A stretch of DNA of 64,000 bases from JABJOR01 sp965603075 (GTDB taxonomy: Bacteria; Pseudomonadota; Alphaproteobacteria; Rhodospirillales; Casp-alpha2): positions 1 to 64,000 of the forward strand of contig CBFDBO010000014.1 of NCBI GenBank assembly GCA_965603075.1. The letters run 5' to 3'. Below are positions 16,702-24,377 of this stretch, in pieces (the stretch's first letter is position 1; each line of letters begins with the position of its first letter). The notes below the pieces were generated by a model, which was not told where the DNA came from, ran no database searches, and was given only the letters and a program-made list of their open reading frames with translations. The position numbers and the translations under genes were made by a program.

Positions 16702-16935
16702 ATGGCAATGGAAGCAAGTGAAATTGAACGACTGATCACCGAGGGCATCCCGGATGCTGTGGTGAGCATTGAGGACCTCGCAGGAGATGGAAACCATTAT
16801 TCTGCGAAAGTGGTTTCAAGCGCTTTCGAAGGCAAAAGCCGCGTTCAGCAACATCAACTGGTGTATAATTCATTGCAAGGACGCATGGGCGGCGAGCTTC
16901 ATGCTTTGGCTCTGCAAACCAGCACCCCAGAATAA
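16702..16935 (+). CDS. bolA: BolA family protein
   Basis: A 77-aa BolA-fold protein that partners monothiol glutaredoxins to hold or pass [2Fe-2S] clusters. Motifs: MAMEASEIERLITEGIPDA, then VSIEDLAGDGNHYSAKVVS, FEGKSRVQQHQLVYNSL and a final ELHALALQT. The start at 16702 is preceded by AAGGA at about 10 nt and gives the usual family length; the longer frame from 16624 adds unconserved residues. It is directly followed by grxD, the classic BolA-Grx4 pair. Confidence 0.93.
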   Translation: MAMEASEIERLITEGIPDAVVSIEDLAGDGNHYSAKVVSSAFEGKSRVQQHQLVYNSLQGRMGGELHALALQTSTPE

Positions 16936-16957
16936 CCAGAAAATAACCAGAGATTAA
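16932..16957 (+). repeat. Eleven-bp tandem repeat on the bolA stop codon
   Basis: ATAACCAGA/ATAACCAGAG units give TAA at 16933 (the real stop), 16944 and, in a decayed third unit, 16955. As at the rhomboid gene, the 11-bp period puts a stop in each frame. Confidence 0.6.
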
Positions 16958-16976
16958 TTTTATTAAGGAAAAGATC

Positions 16977-17312
16977 ATGAGTGACAATCCCGCATTCGAC
17001 CGCATTCAAAGCGAAATTGACGAAAATTCTGTTGTGCTGTTCATGAAAGGCAGCCCGATGATGCCACAGTGTGGTTTTTCTGCCGCTGTGAGCACCTTGC
17101 TTTCTAACCTACAAGTTAAGTTTAAAGGCATTGATGTTCTTCAAGACGGTGAAATCCGCGAAGGTATTAAAGAATTTTCAAGCTGGCCCACCATCCCCCA
17201 ACTTTATGTCAAAGGCGAATTTGTTGGCGGTTGTGACATTGTTCGTGAAATGTACGAAAATGGCGAGCTCGCTCAAGTTTTGAAAGAAAAAGAAGTCGAA
17301 TTCGCTTCTTAA
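16977..17312 (+). CDS. grxD: Monothiol glutaredoxin (Grx4 family)
   Basis: A 111-aa monothiol glutaredoxin with the CGFS active site in KGSPMMPQCGFSAAVS. It also has the glutathione and cluster-binding segments SSWPTIPQLYVKGEFVGGCDIV. It binds a [2Fe-2S] cluster with glutathione and works with BolA in iron-sulfur trafficking. It lies 41 nt after bolA and is followed by a strong terminator. AAGGAAAAG precedes the ATG. Confidence 0.96.
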   Translation: MSDNPAFDRIQSEIDENSVVLFMKGSPMMPQCGFSAAVSTLLSNLQVKFKGIDVLQDGEIREGIKEFSSWPTIPQLYVKGEFVGGCDIVREMYENGELAQVLKEKEVEFAS

Positions 17313-17334
17313 TTCTCGGACTGCTAAATTCTAA

Positions 17335-17369
17335 AAGGCTGTATTCTCAATTGAATGCAGCCTTTTTTT
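17335..17369 (+). terminator. Intrinsic terminator of the bolA-grxD transcript
   Basis: AAGGCTGTATTC pairs with GAATGCAGCCTT (one G-U) across a 6-nt loop and is followed by a T-run. The end of the convergent YjbR-like gene overlaps the T-run. Confidence 0.88.
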
Positions 17370-17736
17370 ATTCTTGGTTGAGGTTCAGTTCTTTTTGTTT
17401 CTTCTTGGTTAATCCAAGCGAAACAATCCGCCACGATTCTTTCAGATAATACTTAAGGTCCTCATCGGATAATCCTGGTTCAGCGTAGTTTTGAATCCAT
17501 TTCATCCCCCGAGAGGCCAAATATGGCGCGGGGCGACAGCCTTCTTGTTCGCTCAGGACCTCATAAGAAATTGGCGATACTTTAAATGTAACGCCCGGAT
17601 ATTTATCATTTTCCCAACCACCAATGGCAAATACTTTGCCGCCAACTTTCCAAACGTGGGCCCCACCCCACTGTACCACGTAATTGGTGGCGGGTAGGGA
17701 TTGGCAGTACGCATTGAATTCCGGGTAGTCCATCAT
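17368..17736 (-). CDS. MmcQ/YjbR family protein
   Basis: A 122-aa protein of the MmcQ/YjbR (CyaY-like fold, double-stranded-DNA-binding type) family. Family markers are YPEFNAYCQSLPAT, WGGAHVWKVGGKVFAIGGW, VTFKVSP, PAPYLASRGMKWIQ and LKESWRIVSLGLTKK. Length is normal. The function is poorly defined, with DNA binding proposed. It is transcribed alone towards the grxD terminator, which probably serves both directions. Confidence 0.88.
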   Translation of the reverse strand: MMDYPEFNAYCQSLPATNYVVQWGGAHVWKVGGKVFAIGGWENDKYPGVTFKVSPISYEVLSEQEGCRPAPYLASRGMKWIQNYAEPGLSDEDLKYYLKESWRIVSLGLTKKKQKELNLNQE

Positions 17737-17751
17737 CGTTTATCACCTCAC

Positions 17752-17781
17752 AAAAAAAACCGCACTCAATTATGAATGCGG
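17752..17781 (-). terminator. Terminator of the 60-aa protein gene
   Basis: On the minus strand CCGCATTCA pairs with TGAGTGCGG (with G-U) and is followed by eight T residues (complement of 17752-17759). It lies 29 nt after the stop of the small gene. Confidence 0.85.
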
Positions 17782-17809
17782 CTTTTGGAATTGGCAACGG
17801 TTGATCGGA

Positions 17810-17992
17810 TTAAGCAGAAATTCCGGCACGGATTTTTGACCAACGGCATTTAAAAGCCTGCCCGTAAGTCATTTCAGATGAAGAAATGCTCAGACCGCGA
17901 TTAAGGCGGGCAATGGAGCTGGCATCCTCAAAGGACATCCGGCTGAAACCTGTTGCCAATGGAGCTCCAAATGTTAATTCTGTTGTTTTCAT
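17810..17992 (-). CDS. Small 60-aa protein divergent from a LysR regulator
   Basis: A 60-aa protein (MKTTELTFGAPLATGFSRM..., ending CRWSKIRAGISA). A good ribosome binding site, GAGGAG, lies about 10 nt upstream of the ATG, and a strong terminator follows, so it is a real single-gene transcript. It has no signal peptide or membrane segment and one Cys. I do not recognise the family. It is divergent from the LysR gene with an inverted repeat between, so it is the likely target of that regulator. A faint likeness to the DUF1127-like proteins at 7628 and 7861 (RxLxI core) is not enough to assign it. Confidence 0.65.
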   Translation of the reverse strand: MKTTELTFGAPLATGFSRMSFEDASSIARLNRGLSISSSEMTYGQAFKCRWSKIRAGISA

Positions 17993-18028
17993 CGATTTAA
18001 ACTCCTCTAAAGTTATTTGAAATAAATT

Positions 18029-18055
18029 GTATATCGCTTATGATTGTTGATATAC
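18029..18055. promoter_or_regulatory. Candidate LysR operator
   Basis: GTATATC and GATATAC form a perfect 7-bp inverted repeat separated by 13 bp, in the 123-bp divergent region between the 60-aa gene and the LysR gene. The dyad contains the T-N11-A style spacing expected for LysR-type binding sites. Confidence 0.5.
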
Positions 18056-18115
18056 TTGGGTTATAGAAAATAGACAACAGATATGATCTCAACTTAAGCG
18101 GAGATTTTCTCCATT

Positions 18116-19039
18116 ATGAATATAGTCCATCAAGCTCTGCCTTCGCTCAATGCCCTACGGGCCTTTGAAACCGCCGCCCGGCATCTAAGTTTTAAAAACG
18201 CGGCGGCGGAATTAAACGTCAGCGCCAGCGCCGTCGGTCATTTGATTACCGATTTAGAAAACTATCTGGGCACCACCTTGTTCATTCGCAAGCACCGACA
18301 GATTTCTCTAACCCCCGATGGCATGACATTATTACCCGGCTTGCAAAGCTCGTTTGATCAATTGCGCGGAACAATGCGCGCCTTTCATAATGCCCGTCAA
18401 GAACGCCCGCTGACGTTATCGGTGGAACCAACCTTTGGCTTGCAATGCTTGATCCCCCGGCTTGAATCATTTCGGTCACAATATCCGGACATCACCATTC
18501 GGGTAGAGCCTAATCATGAAATAAGCGACCCGCGCATTGACGATGTGGATATCTGTATTCGGTACGGCGATGGCAACTATCCGGGGCTGCAAGTTGATAC
18601 CATCACTGATTTCGAAAAAATCATTGCTGTGTGTAGCCCTGATTTGTTGAAAGGTCGGTACCCCCTTCGTGAACCTGAAGATATTCGCCATCACAGCCTC
18701 ATCGACCGGCCCCCCAATAATTATTACTACGAACGGGCCGATTGGGGGCGCTGGTTCAAGGCGGCGGGGTTAGACAAAGTAATCTGTAAAGGACGCATGG
18801 AAGTCAGTTACGAGAGCTACGCAATTATGTCTGCCATTCAAGGGCAGGGATTGACCTTGGTGAATGCCATGATGGTTGCCGATGATCTTATGTCCGGGCG
18901 TTTGGTTGAGCCTTTTGATATCTCCTATCAAGTTGATACCGGCTATTACCTTATCATTGACCCCATCCAATCGGGTGATATTCGCATCAAGGCGTTTCGG
19001 GATTGGGTGCTGGGTCAACCTTCTATTGAGGCAAATTAG
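18116..19039 (+). CDS. LysR-type transcriptional regulator (GcvA-like)
   Basis: A 307-aa LysR regulator. The N-terminal winged helix-turn-helix is LPSLNALRAFETAARHLSFKNAAAELNVSASAVGHLITDLENYLG at about residues 9-53, followed by LFIRKHRQISLTPDG. The effector domain (about 95-300) has the GcvA-type features SVEPTFGLQCLIPRL and VDICIRYGDGNYPGL. It is divergent from the 60-aa protein gene, sharing a palindromic operator, so autoregulation and control of that gene are likely. The inducer is unknown; GcvA relatives often sense amino acids or small acids. Confidence 0.92.
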   Translation: MNIVHQALPSLNALRAFETAARHLSFKNAAAELNVSASAVGHLITDLENYLGTTLFIRKHRQISLTPDGMTLLPGLQSSFDQLRGTMRAFHNARQERPLTLSVEPTFGLQCLIPRLESFRSQYPDITIRVEPNHEISDPRIDDVDICIRYGDGNYPGLQVDTITDFEKIIAVCSPDLLKGRYPLREPEDIRHHSLIDRPPNNYYYERADWGRWFKAAGLDKVICKGRMEVSYESYAIMSAIQGQGLTLVNAMMVADDLMSGRLVEPFDISYQVDTGYYLIIDPIQSGDIRIKAFRDWVLGQPSIEAN

Positions 19040-19075
19040 CGACTATTGTAGTATAAAATTGGAGAATAGCCCCAT

Positions 19076-19104
19076 AGGTAAAACAAAATGAGTAAAACAG
19101 AATG
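19076..19104 (+). repeat. Fourteen-bp tandem repeat over the aguB start
   Basis: Units AGGTAAAACAAAAT, GAGTAAAACAGAAT and GACTAAAATAAAT run into the gene. The middle unit makes a five-codon leader (ATG 19088, reading MSKTE) whose TGA overlaps the aguB ATG at 19102. Confidence 0.65.
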
Positions 19105-19980
19105 ACTAAAATAAATTCCCTAACCATAGCCGCCACACAGATGGCTTGTTCTAGTGATACAGGTGCTAATATTGAACGCGCCGAAACACTTGTCCGTCAG
19201 GCCGCAAATCAAGGGGCGGGTCTGGTCCTACTGCAAGAACTTTTCCAAAACCAATACTTCTGTCAGATAGAAGACCCGGAATATTTTAAGCTCGCAAAGC
19301 CATTTGAGGACAATCCGGTTATTGAGCACTTCCAAGCCCTAGCAAAAGAACTAACCGTGGTTATCCCCGTCAGCTTTTTTGAAAAAGCAAACAATGCTCA
19401 TTTTAATAGCGTGGCAATTATCGATGCGGATGGTCGTATTTTGGGTTTATACCGAAAAAGCCATATCCCCCACGGGTTCGGTTATCAGGAAAAATTTTAT
19501 TTCAATCCCGGCGACACAGGGTTTCAAGTTTGGGATACCGCCGTTGGTCGCATCGGGTGCGGCATATGTTGGGATCAATGGTTCCCGGAATGTGCGCGTT
19601 CCATGGTATTGCAAGGGGCAGAAATTTTGCTTTACCCAACCGCCATCGGTAGCGATCTGGATGGCGCCGCACCGGATTCCATGCGTAAATGGCAACGCGC
19701 CATGCAAGGACACGCGGCGTCAAATACGGTGATTGTCGCCGCCTCAAACCGCATTGGCCGTGAGAGCTTTGGCAAGACCCATCTGGATTTTTATGGCTCG
19801 TCCTTCATCACCGACCCATCCGGAGAACTTGTCGCCGAAGCCCCCCGCAACGAAGAAGCGGTCATTACGGCCACCTTTGATAGGGAGGCTATTGGCAATG
19901 AGCGTAACTCATGGGGCATGTTCCGGGACCGTCGCCCGGAACTGTACGATGATTTATTGACGCTGGGTGGTATTGATTAA
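19102..19980 (+). CDS. aguB: N-carbamoylputrescine amidase
   Basis: A 292-aa nitrilase-superfamily amidase that converts N-carbamoylputrescine to putrescine, CO2 and ammonia in the agmatine route. The Glu-Lys-Cys triad is visible: Glu in VLLQELFQNQYFC, Lys in GLYRKSHIPHGFGYQEKFYF and Cys in IGCGICWDQWFPE. The rest (YPTAIGS, WQRAMQGHAASN, and the C-terminal NSWGMFRDRRPELY) is characteristic of AguB. No agmatine deiminase gene is next to it in the window. A PotD-like binding protein is encoded nearby, which may mean polyamine uptake. Confidence 0.93.
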   Translation: MTKINSLTIAATQMACSSDTGANIERAETLVRQAANQGAGLVLLQELFQNQYFCQIEDPEYFKLAKPFEDNPVIEHFQALAKELTVVIPVSFFEKANNAHFNSVAIIDADGRILGLYRKSHIPHGFGYQEKFYFNPGDTGFQVWDTAVGRIGCGICWDQWFPECARSMVLQGAEILLYPTAIGSDLDGAAPDSMRKWQRAMQGHAASNTVIVAASNRIGRESFGKTHLDFYGSSFITDPSGELVAEAPRNEEAVITATFDREAIGNERNSWGMFRDRRPELYDDLLTLGGID

Positions 19981-20069
19981 TTAATTAAACCAACCCTGTT
20001 AATTAAACCAAACCTGTTAGTTAAACCAAACAGGGTTTGTCTCGTTAGTTAAACCAAACAGGGTTTGTC
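19981..20069. repeat. Tandem repeat duplicating the 3' end of the PHP gene
   Basis: A 26-bp unit beginning GTTAGTTAAACCAAACAGGG occurs at 20016-20041 and again at 20044-20069. The second copy is the end of the PHP gene including its stop. Two shorter decayed copies (TTAATTAAACCAA...) precede them at 19981 and 19999. The aguB stop itself lies in TAATTAATTAA, a stop in all frames. Confidence 0.75.
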
Positions 20070-20941
20070 CAGGCATTATCCTTATTATCATCAACCACCG
20101 TGGCACGGACGTAATGATCTTTGTACTTTGAAATATCAAAAGTAGCCTCGGTAATACCATCGCCTCTTTTGAAATTTGATAAAGACCCATGCCCTTGAAT
20201 GGAAATGTTGCTGACAGGAGAGCAACTGATATGAAGTTGGTCGCCATCAATTTCCATATTATGGATTTCAGGACCTTGCGACGAATAATAGTGTCCTGCC
20301 TTCATGGCTTCTAAAATTTTGTCAGGGTCCAGGCTTTCGGCCTTCACATGCATCCACCCACCAAAGGCATCATGTGAAATAGCGTGAGCGTCGTCGGTTG
20401 CATACCCGCTGAGACGTTTGCCTTCGTTTAGCATTACATCCCAAAACGGTACGTCATAGCCACGGTTATTTTCTACATGGCTGCCATGATTATAAATTTC
20501 AACAGAATGGGCCATATCGAAAGTATGAGCCTCTTCCGTCGTCAATCCATGCCACGACGGATGGCAAATACCGATAAAGGCGCCCGCATCAGCCGCCCGT
20601 TGAACAATTTGATGGATGGTTTCACCATCGCCGGGTTTAGCAAAATCCTCGGGCACACCAACGGCCAGAATGTGATGCACAACACCGCTTTTTGTTTTAT
20701 CCAAATGAAGTTCTGCCGAGGTTATGGTCGCGAAGTCCTCGGTACAGAATTCTCGTGTGTCATTTATTGGATAATCGAAAACATCCATGAAGTGATCCGT
20801 TAAGGATAGAAAGTCATAGCCCGCTTCTTTATAGCGCCGAACAACTTCAGCTGTTGTGTGCTTGCCGTCGGAATGATCCGAATGGGTATGAAGGTTACCA
20901 CGGTAGAAATTTCCAGGCTGATTAAAGGGTGTACTTTTCAT
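20045..20941 (-). CDS. PHP-domain metal-dependent phosphoesterase family protein
   Basis: A 298-aa protein with a PHP fold. Metal ligands are visible in NLHTHSDHSDGKHT (first motif), SLTDHF, SAELHL, ICHPSWHG and the last motif GYATDDAHA. The last 70 residues (DQLHISCSPVSN..., ATFDISKYKDHYVRATVVD) form a beta-rich extension seen in PHP proteins that resemble carbohydrate or nucleotide phosphoesterases. I take the start at ATG 20941, which has GAGAG upstream; ATG 20950 and a TTG further out are alternatives. Substrate unknown. Confidence 0.85.
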   Translation of the reverse strand: MKSTPFNQPGNFYRGNLHTHSDHSDGKHTTAEVVRRYKEAGYDFLSLTDHFMDVFDYPINDTREFCTEDFATITSAELHLDKTKSGVVHHILAVGVPEDFAKPGDGETIHQIVQRAADAGAFIGICHPSWHGLTTEEAHTFDMAHSVEIYNHGSHVENNRGYDVPFWDVMLNEGKRLSGYATDDAHAISHDAFGGWMHVKAESLDPDKILEAMKAGHYYSSQGPEIHNMEIDGDQLHISCSPVSNISIQGHGSLSNFKRGDGITEATFDISKYKDHYVRATVVDDNKDNAWTNPVWFN

Positions 20942-21043
20942 GGAAGGCATTCTCTCTATTTTTAGGTGTTCTAATGTGTTCCTCAATAATTTATGACGGA
21001 TTAATAAGAGAAAATCTACCTAAAAGAAGCAACCTATAGGCAA

Positions 21044-21080
21044 AAAAACACCCCGCCACGTTATGTGACGGGGTGTTTTT
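21044..21080. terminator. Bidirectional intrinsic terminator
   Basis: AAACACCCCG-C-CAC pairs with GTG-A-CGGGGTGTTT around a 5-nt loop, with A-rich and T-rich flanks on the two sides. On the minus strand it ends the binding-protein gene before the PHP gene. Confidence 0.88.
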
Positions 21081-21114
21081 AATATCTGAGGACACGAATG
21101 CCACCAAAAAGATA

Positions 21115-22248
21115 TTACATGCCAGCTTGAATTTCGCTGAACATACCCTGAATTCTAGTATTGAGCTCATCAGGAACATCTTGGAAGAAGACACCTGTTT
21201 TCATCATTTCAAGAGGATTATTCAAAGCTAATGCTTCTAATCTTTCTACTGGAGTATCGGCAAATGATTTCATGTTAGCGTGCCCATAACCCCAGCCATC
21301 AATAACGTATTTACCAACATCATATGAAAGCATTTCATCAATCATATCATACGCAGCATCTTCATTACCTGCGCCATATTCACTATTGAACATAGCCAAA
21401 CCACATACCCAAAATAGAATACCTTCTTTAGGATTCATATATGCCACGGGCAAGCCTTGTTCTTTCAGGCGCATAGATGCTTCATTCCAAGCGTAGGAGG
21501 CAACCAGCTCACCTGAAGCAAGACCTTGCTCAGCTGTTGTTTGATCATCCCAATAATAACGAAGCAATGGTTGTTGCGCTCCAAGTTTTTCACGAAGAGC
21601 TTCGAGTTGGTCATCACTTGGGTTAAATAGATCTTCTCTTGAATGACCCAGAGCCAATCCAGCCACTGCGGCAGCGCCAACCGGAGCATTGTACATGGCC
21701 AGACGACCAGCATACTTCTCATTAAACAACATATTCCATGAATTTTCTTCAATATCTTTTGGATCAACAAGATCAGTACGATAAAGAACAGACGAATTCC
21801 CCCAATCGAATGGAAGGAAAATTGTTTCACCGTTGTGGAAATTACCCGGCATATTTGTTAGTTCTGGAAATAGGCTGTCATAATTTGATAGTCTTGAGGT
21901 ATCAATACCTTTAAGAACGCCAGCACGGGCCCAGCGGGGAACCGTATCGGAACAAGGGTGTCCAATGGTTGGGGCGAAACCGGCGCGGACTTTTGCTAAA
22001 CCTTCATCTTCACTACCGAAGAATGAAAAATCAGGCAAACCGCCATGTTTTTCAGCGTAGGCTTTGAAGAATGTTTCGTCGTCATAACCACTCCATGTGA
22101 AGTAGTTTACATCGCCAGCAGCTTTCGCTTTTCCCGGTATCATTGGCATCATTACAGTGGTCAAGCCAGCAGCGGCAAGAGTCTTTGTAAACATGCGGCG
22201 GTTCATATCACCGTTAACTAGCCGCTCTTTAAATTCTGTTATTTTCAT
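21115..22248 (-). CDS. Periplasmic substrate-binding protein, spermidine/putrescine (PotD) type
   Basis: A 377-aa exported ABC-transporter binding protein. The N-terminus carries a Tat-like signal (MNRRMFTKTLAAAGLTTVMM, then PGKAKAAG). The mature part has PotD-family features (VNYFTWSGYDDETFF, FGSEDEGLAKVRAG, WGNSSVLYRTDLV, WNMLFNEKYAGRLAMYN, YYWDDQTTAEQGLASGE). Polyamine binding is the first guess, but family members also bind other amines. No permease or ATPase genes are in the window, so it is an orphan. ATG 22248 gives the best signal peptide; a start 15 nt earlier is possible. Confidence 0.85.
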   Translation of the reverse strand: MKITEFKERLVNGDMNRRMFTKTLAAAGLTTVMMPMIPGKAKAAGDVNYFTWSGYDDETFFKAYAEKHGGLPDFSFFGSEDEGLAKVRAGFAPTIGHPCSDTVPRWARAGVLKGIDTSRLSNYDSLFPELTNMPGNFHNGETIFLPFDWGNSSVLYRTDLVDPKDIEENSWNMLFNEKYAGRLAMYNAPVGAAAVAGLALGHSREDLFNPSDDQLEALREKLGAQQPLLRYYWDDQTTAEQGLASGELVASYAWNEASMRLKEQGLPVAYMNPKEGILFWVCGLAMFNSEYGAGNEDAAYDMIDEMLSYDVGKYVIDGWGYGHANMKSFADTPVERLEALALNNPLEMMKTGVFFQDVPDELNTRIQGMFSEIQAGM

Positions 22249-22713
22249 GAGTCTCCCGATCATTCTGTTAATTCAGATAAATTGCTCATCTAACTGATTA
22301 AATAATTTAAGCGTTTGCTTTTAAGTTATTATTGTTTTGATACAGCAACTTAAATCACCATATCATATTCATAACTATATAAGCAGCGCCTGAGAACGCA
22401 ACTATCATTTTGCCTTTTGGCATAAAAATTAATAACTTCAGTAAGATTTATACGATACTTTTATATAGTAACATTATAATTTAGGCAAAATTAGGGCGGT
22501 TATTTTTCCGCAAAAGTAAGGACTACAGTCGCATTTTCAAGCACGCTTCTTTTAGTCCCCGCAAGATTTTGCCGTGTTCTCGCACAAGGGAGCCGCCTAA
22601 AAAAATAAATATAAAACCATCTTTATCTTCAACTAATTTCGTGATGATGCGTTCATCACCTTATTTATCTCATGCCCCTACCTACAGTTATATTCAAACG
22701 TATTCTTTTTGCA
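22249..22713. other. Long intergenic region upstream of the binding-protein gene
   Basis: About 465 bp, AT-rich, with no convincing gene. It must hold the promoter of the minus-strand binding-protein gene. I see no clear riboswitch, operator or tRNA in it. Confidence 0.5.
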
Positions 22714-22746
22714 TAAAAAAAAGCCAGTGTAGAATTCTACACTGGC
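22714..22746 (-). terminator. Intrinsic terminator of rpsD
   Basis: A perfect 24-bp palindrome (GCCAGTGTAGAA and its complement, 22723-22746) lies 45 nt after the rpsD stop. On the minus strand it is followed by nine T residues. Confidence 0.9.
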
Positions 22747-22791
22747 CTGATTTATTGTTGGTTGAGGTATAAACCTCAGATCGAAATTACA

Positions 22792-23409
22792 TTATTTTGA
22801 GTAATATTCGATAACCAGATTTGGTTCCATTTGTACCGGATAAGGGACATCGGCAAGTTTAGGTGTAGCCAAGAATGTGCCCTGCATTTTTTTGTGATCA
22901 ACGGTCATGTATTCAGGAATATCGCGCTCAGGTGAAACAATGGCTTCAAGCACCATACCGATTTCACGGGATTTTTCGCGAACTTCAACAATATCGCCTT
23001 CGCGTACCATGTAGGAAGCGATGTTGACGCGTTTGCCGTTTACTTTAACGTGACCGTGGTTCACAAACTGACGAGCAGAAAATACCGTTGGAACGAACTT
23101 CATACGGTAAATAACCGCATCAAGGCGACATTCTAGAATGCCGATCAGATTTTCTGATGTATCACCACGACGACGAGATGCTTCGGCGAAGTATTTACGG
23201 AATTGTTTTTCCGTGATGTTGCCATAGTAGCCTTTAAGCTTCTGTTTAGCAGCCAACTGCAGACCGAAATCTGAAGGTTTCTTGGCGCGGCGCTGGCCAT
23301 GTTGTCCTGGACCGTATTCACGGGTATTTACAGGACTTTTGGCGCGACCCCAGAGGTTAACACCATGGCGACGGTTAATCTTATATTTGGCTTGAATTCG
23401 TTTGGTCAT
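22792..23409 (-). CDS. rpsD: 30S ribosomal protein S4
   Basis: A 205-aa primary 16S-rRNA-binding protein of the small subunit. Features: KYKINRRHGVNLWGRAKSPV at the start, YGPGQHGQRRAKKPSDFG, and the S4 RNA-binding domain around residues 95-155 (CRLDAVIYRMKFVPTVFSARQFVNHGHVKVNG, VNIASYMVREGDIVEV). The C-terminal EPNLVIEYYSK is standard. It is a stand-alone gene, as in many alphaproteobacteria, with its own terminator. Confidence 0.98.
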   Translation of the reverse strand: MTKRIQAKYKINRRHGVNLWGRAKSPVNTREYGPGQHGQRRAKKPSDFGLQLAAKQKLKGYYGNITEKQFRKYFAEASRRRGDTSENLIGILECRLDAVIYRMKFVPTVFSARQFVNHGHVKVNGKRVNIASYMVREGDIVEVREKSREIGMVLEAIVSPERDIPEYMTVDHKKMQGTFLATPKLADVPYPVQMEPNLVIEYYSK

Positions 23410-23687
23410 AATAAATCTTTCTTACCTAGTTCACACGTTAATTACGGTTGTTATTGTGATCGAATTTTTCGATTATATTTCGATTCTAATTGTCTCGCTC
23501 GGGCTGGTTCCAGCTATTGTTTTAATCATTAACCGGGCCGGGGCTCATCACTTGGTAAAATGAATAGAACCCACATTTGCGAGAATGAGCGGGAGTATAG
23601 GTTTTTGCGCTCGTGCGTCAAGCCGCAAAATACATAAAAATGAGAGAATTTAGGGGATTTTTGACCTAATCACGCCCTATCCCCGTT

Positions 23688-24254
23688 CTAATCAATGTCC
23701 AGCTCAGAATCCCAGTACAAGAAATCGCGCCAACTCTCATGCAAATAGTTCGGCGGGAAGGTCCGACCCCGTTCTTGCAACTCGTGATTATTAGGCTGCC
23801 GAGGGGGTTTCATCAATTTAAGCCCCACCTTATGGGCCATTTTATCGGCTTTACGCAAATTACAGGGGGAACAAGCCGCAACGACGTTCTGCCACGTTGT
23901 CCGCCCCCCATGCGAGCGCGGAATGACATGATCAAAAGTGAGCGCCTCTGCCCGAAAGCGTGATCCACAATATTGACATTCAAATTGATCTCGTAAAAAT
24001 ACATTAAACCGAGTAAAGGCTGGTTTTCGAGTAATTTGAACATAATCTTTTAGGGCAATGACACTGGGCAGGCTCATTTCATAGCTGGGGGAATGAACCA
24101 CTGTCTCGTATTCGGAAATAACGCTTACCCGTGACAAAAACACCGCTTTGATCGCGTCTTGCCACGACCACAGGGAAAGAGGAAAGTAACTTAAAGGTCT
24201 AAAATCTGCATTTAAAACCAATGCAGGACAACTCTGTGCCAGCGCGGTATTCAT
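23688..24254 (-). CDS. HNH endonuclease family protein
   Basis: A 188-aa protein with a C-terminal HNH nuclease fold. It has two zinc CxxC knuckles (QCQYCGS-like ECQYCGS and ACSPCN) and the catalytic ALTFDHVIPRSHGGRTTWQNVVAAC, with the N-terminal part PALVLNADFRPLSYFPLSLWSWQDAIKAVFLSRVSVI typical of a widespread chromosomal HNH family. It acts in the cytosol; the biological role of this group is undefined. It is transcribed alone, divergent from the GluQ-RS gene. Confidence 0.9.
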   Translation of the reverse strand: MNTALAQSCPALVLNADFRPLSYFPLSLWSWQDAIKAVFLSRVSVISEYETVVHSPSYEMSLPSVIALKDYVQITRKPAFTRFNVFLRDQFECQYCGSRFRAEALTFDHVIPRSHGGRTTWQNVVAACSPCNLRKADKMAHKVGLKLMKPPRQPNNHELQERGRTFPPNYLHESWRDFLYWDSELDID

Positions 24255-24377
24255 ACAACTTGTATCCCATATTATCCCAAAGTTGGGTTAAAGCGGACTT
24301 CTGTCTGTTCCGATTCTGATAGTACTGTATTATGGTTAATAAAGCTAAAAAATAACGTTTCGGTATAAAGACACATT

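Noticed and set aside
22569..22772. 67-codon plus-strand frame upstream of rpsD
   Set aside because: It overlaps the rpsD terminator palindrome and has no coding features.
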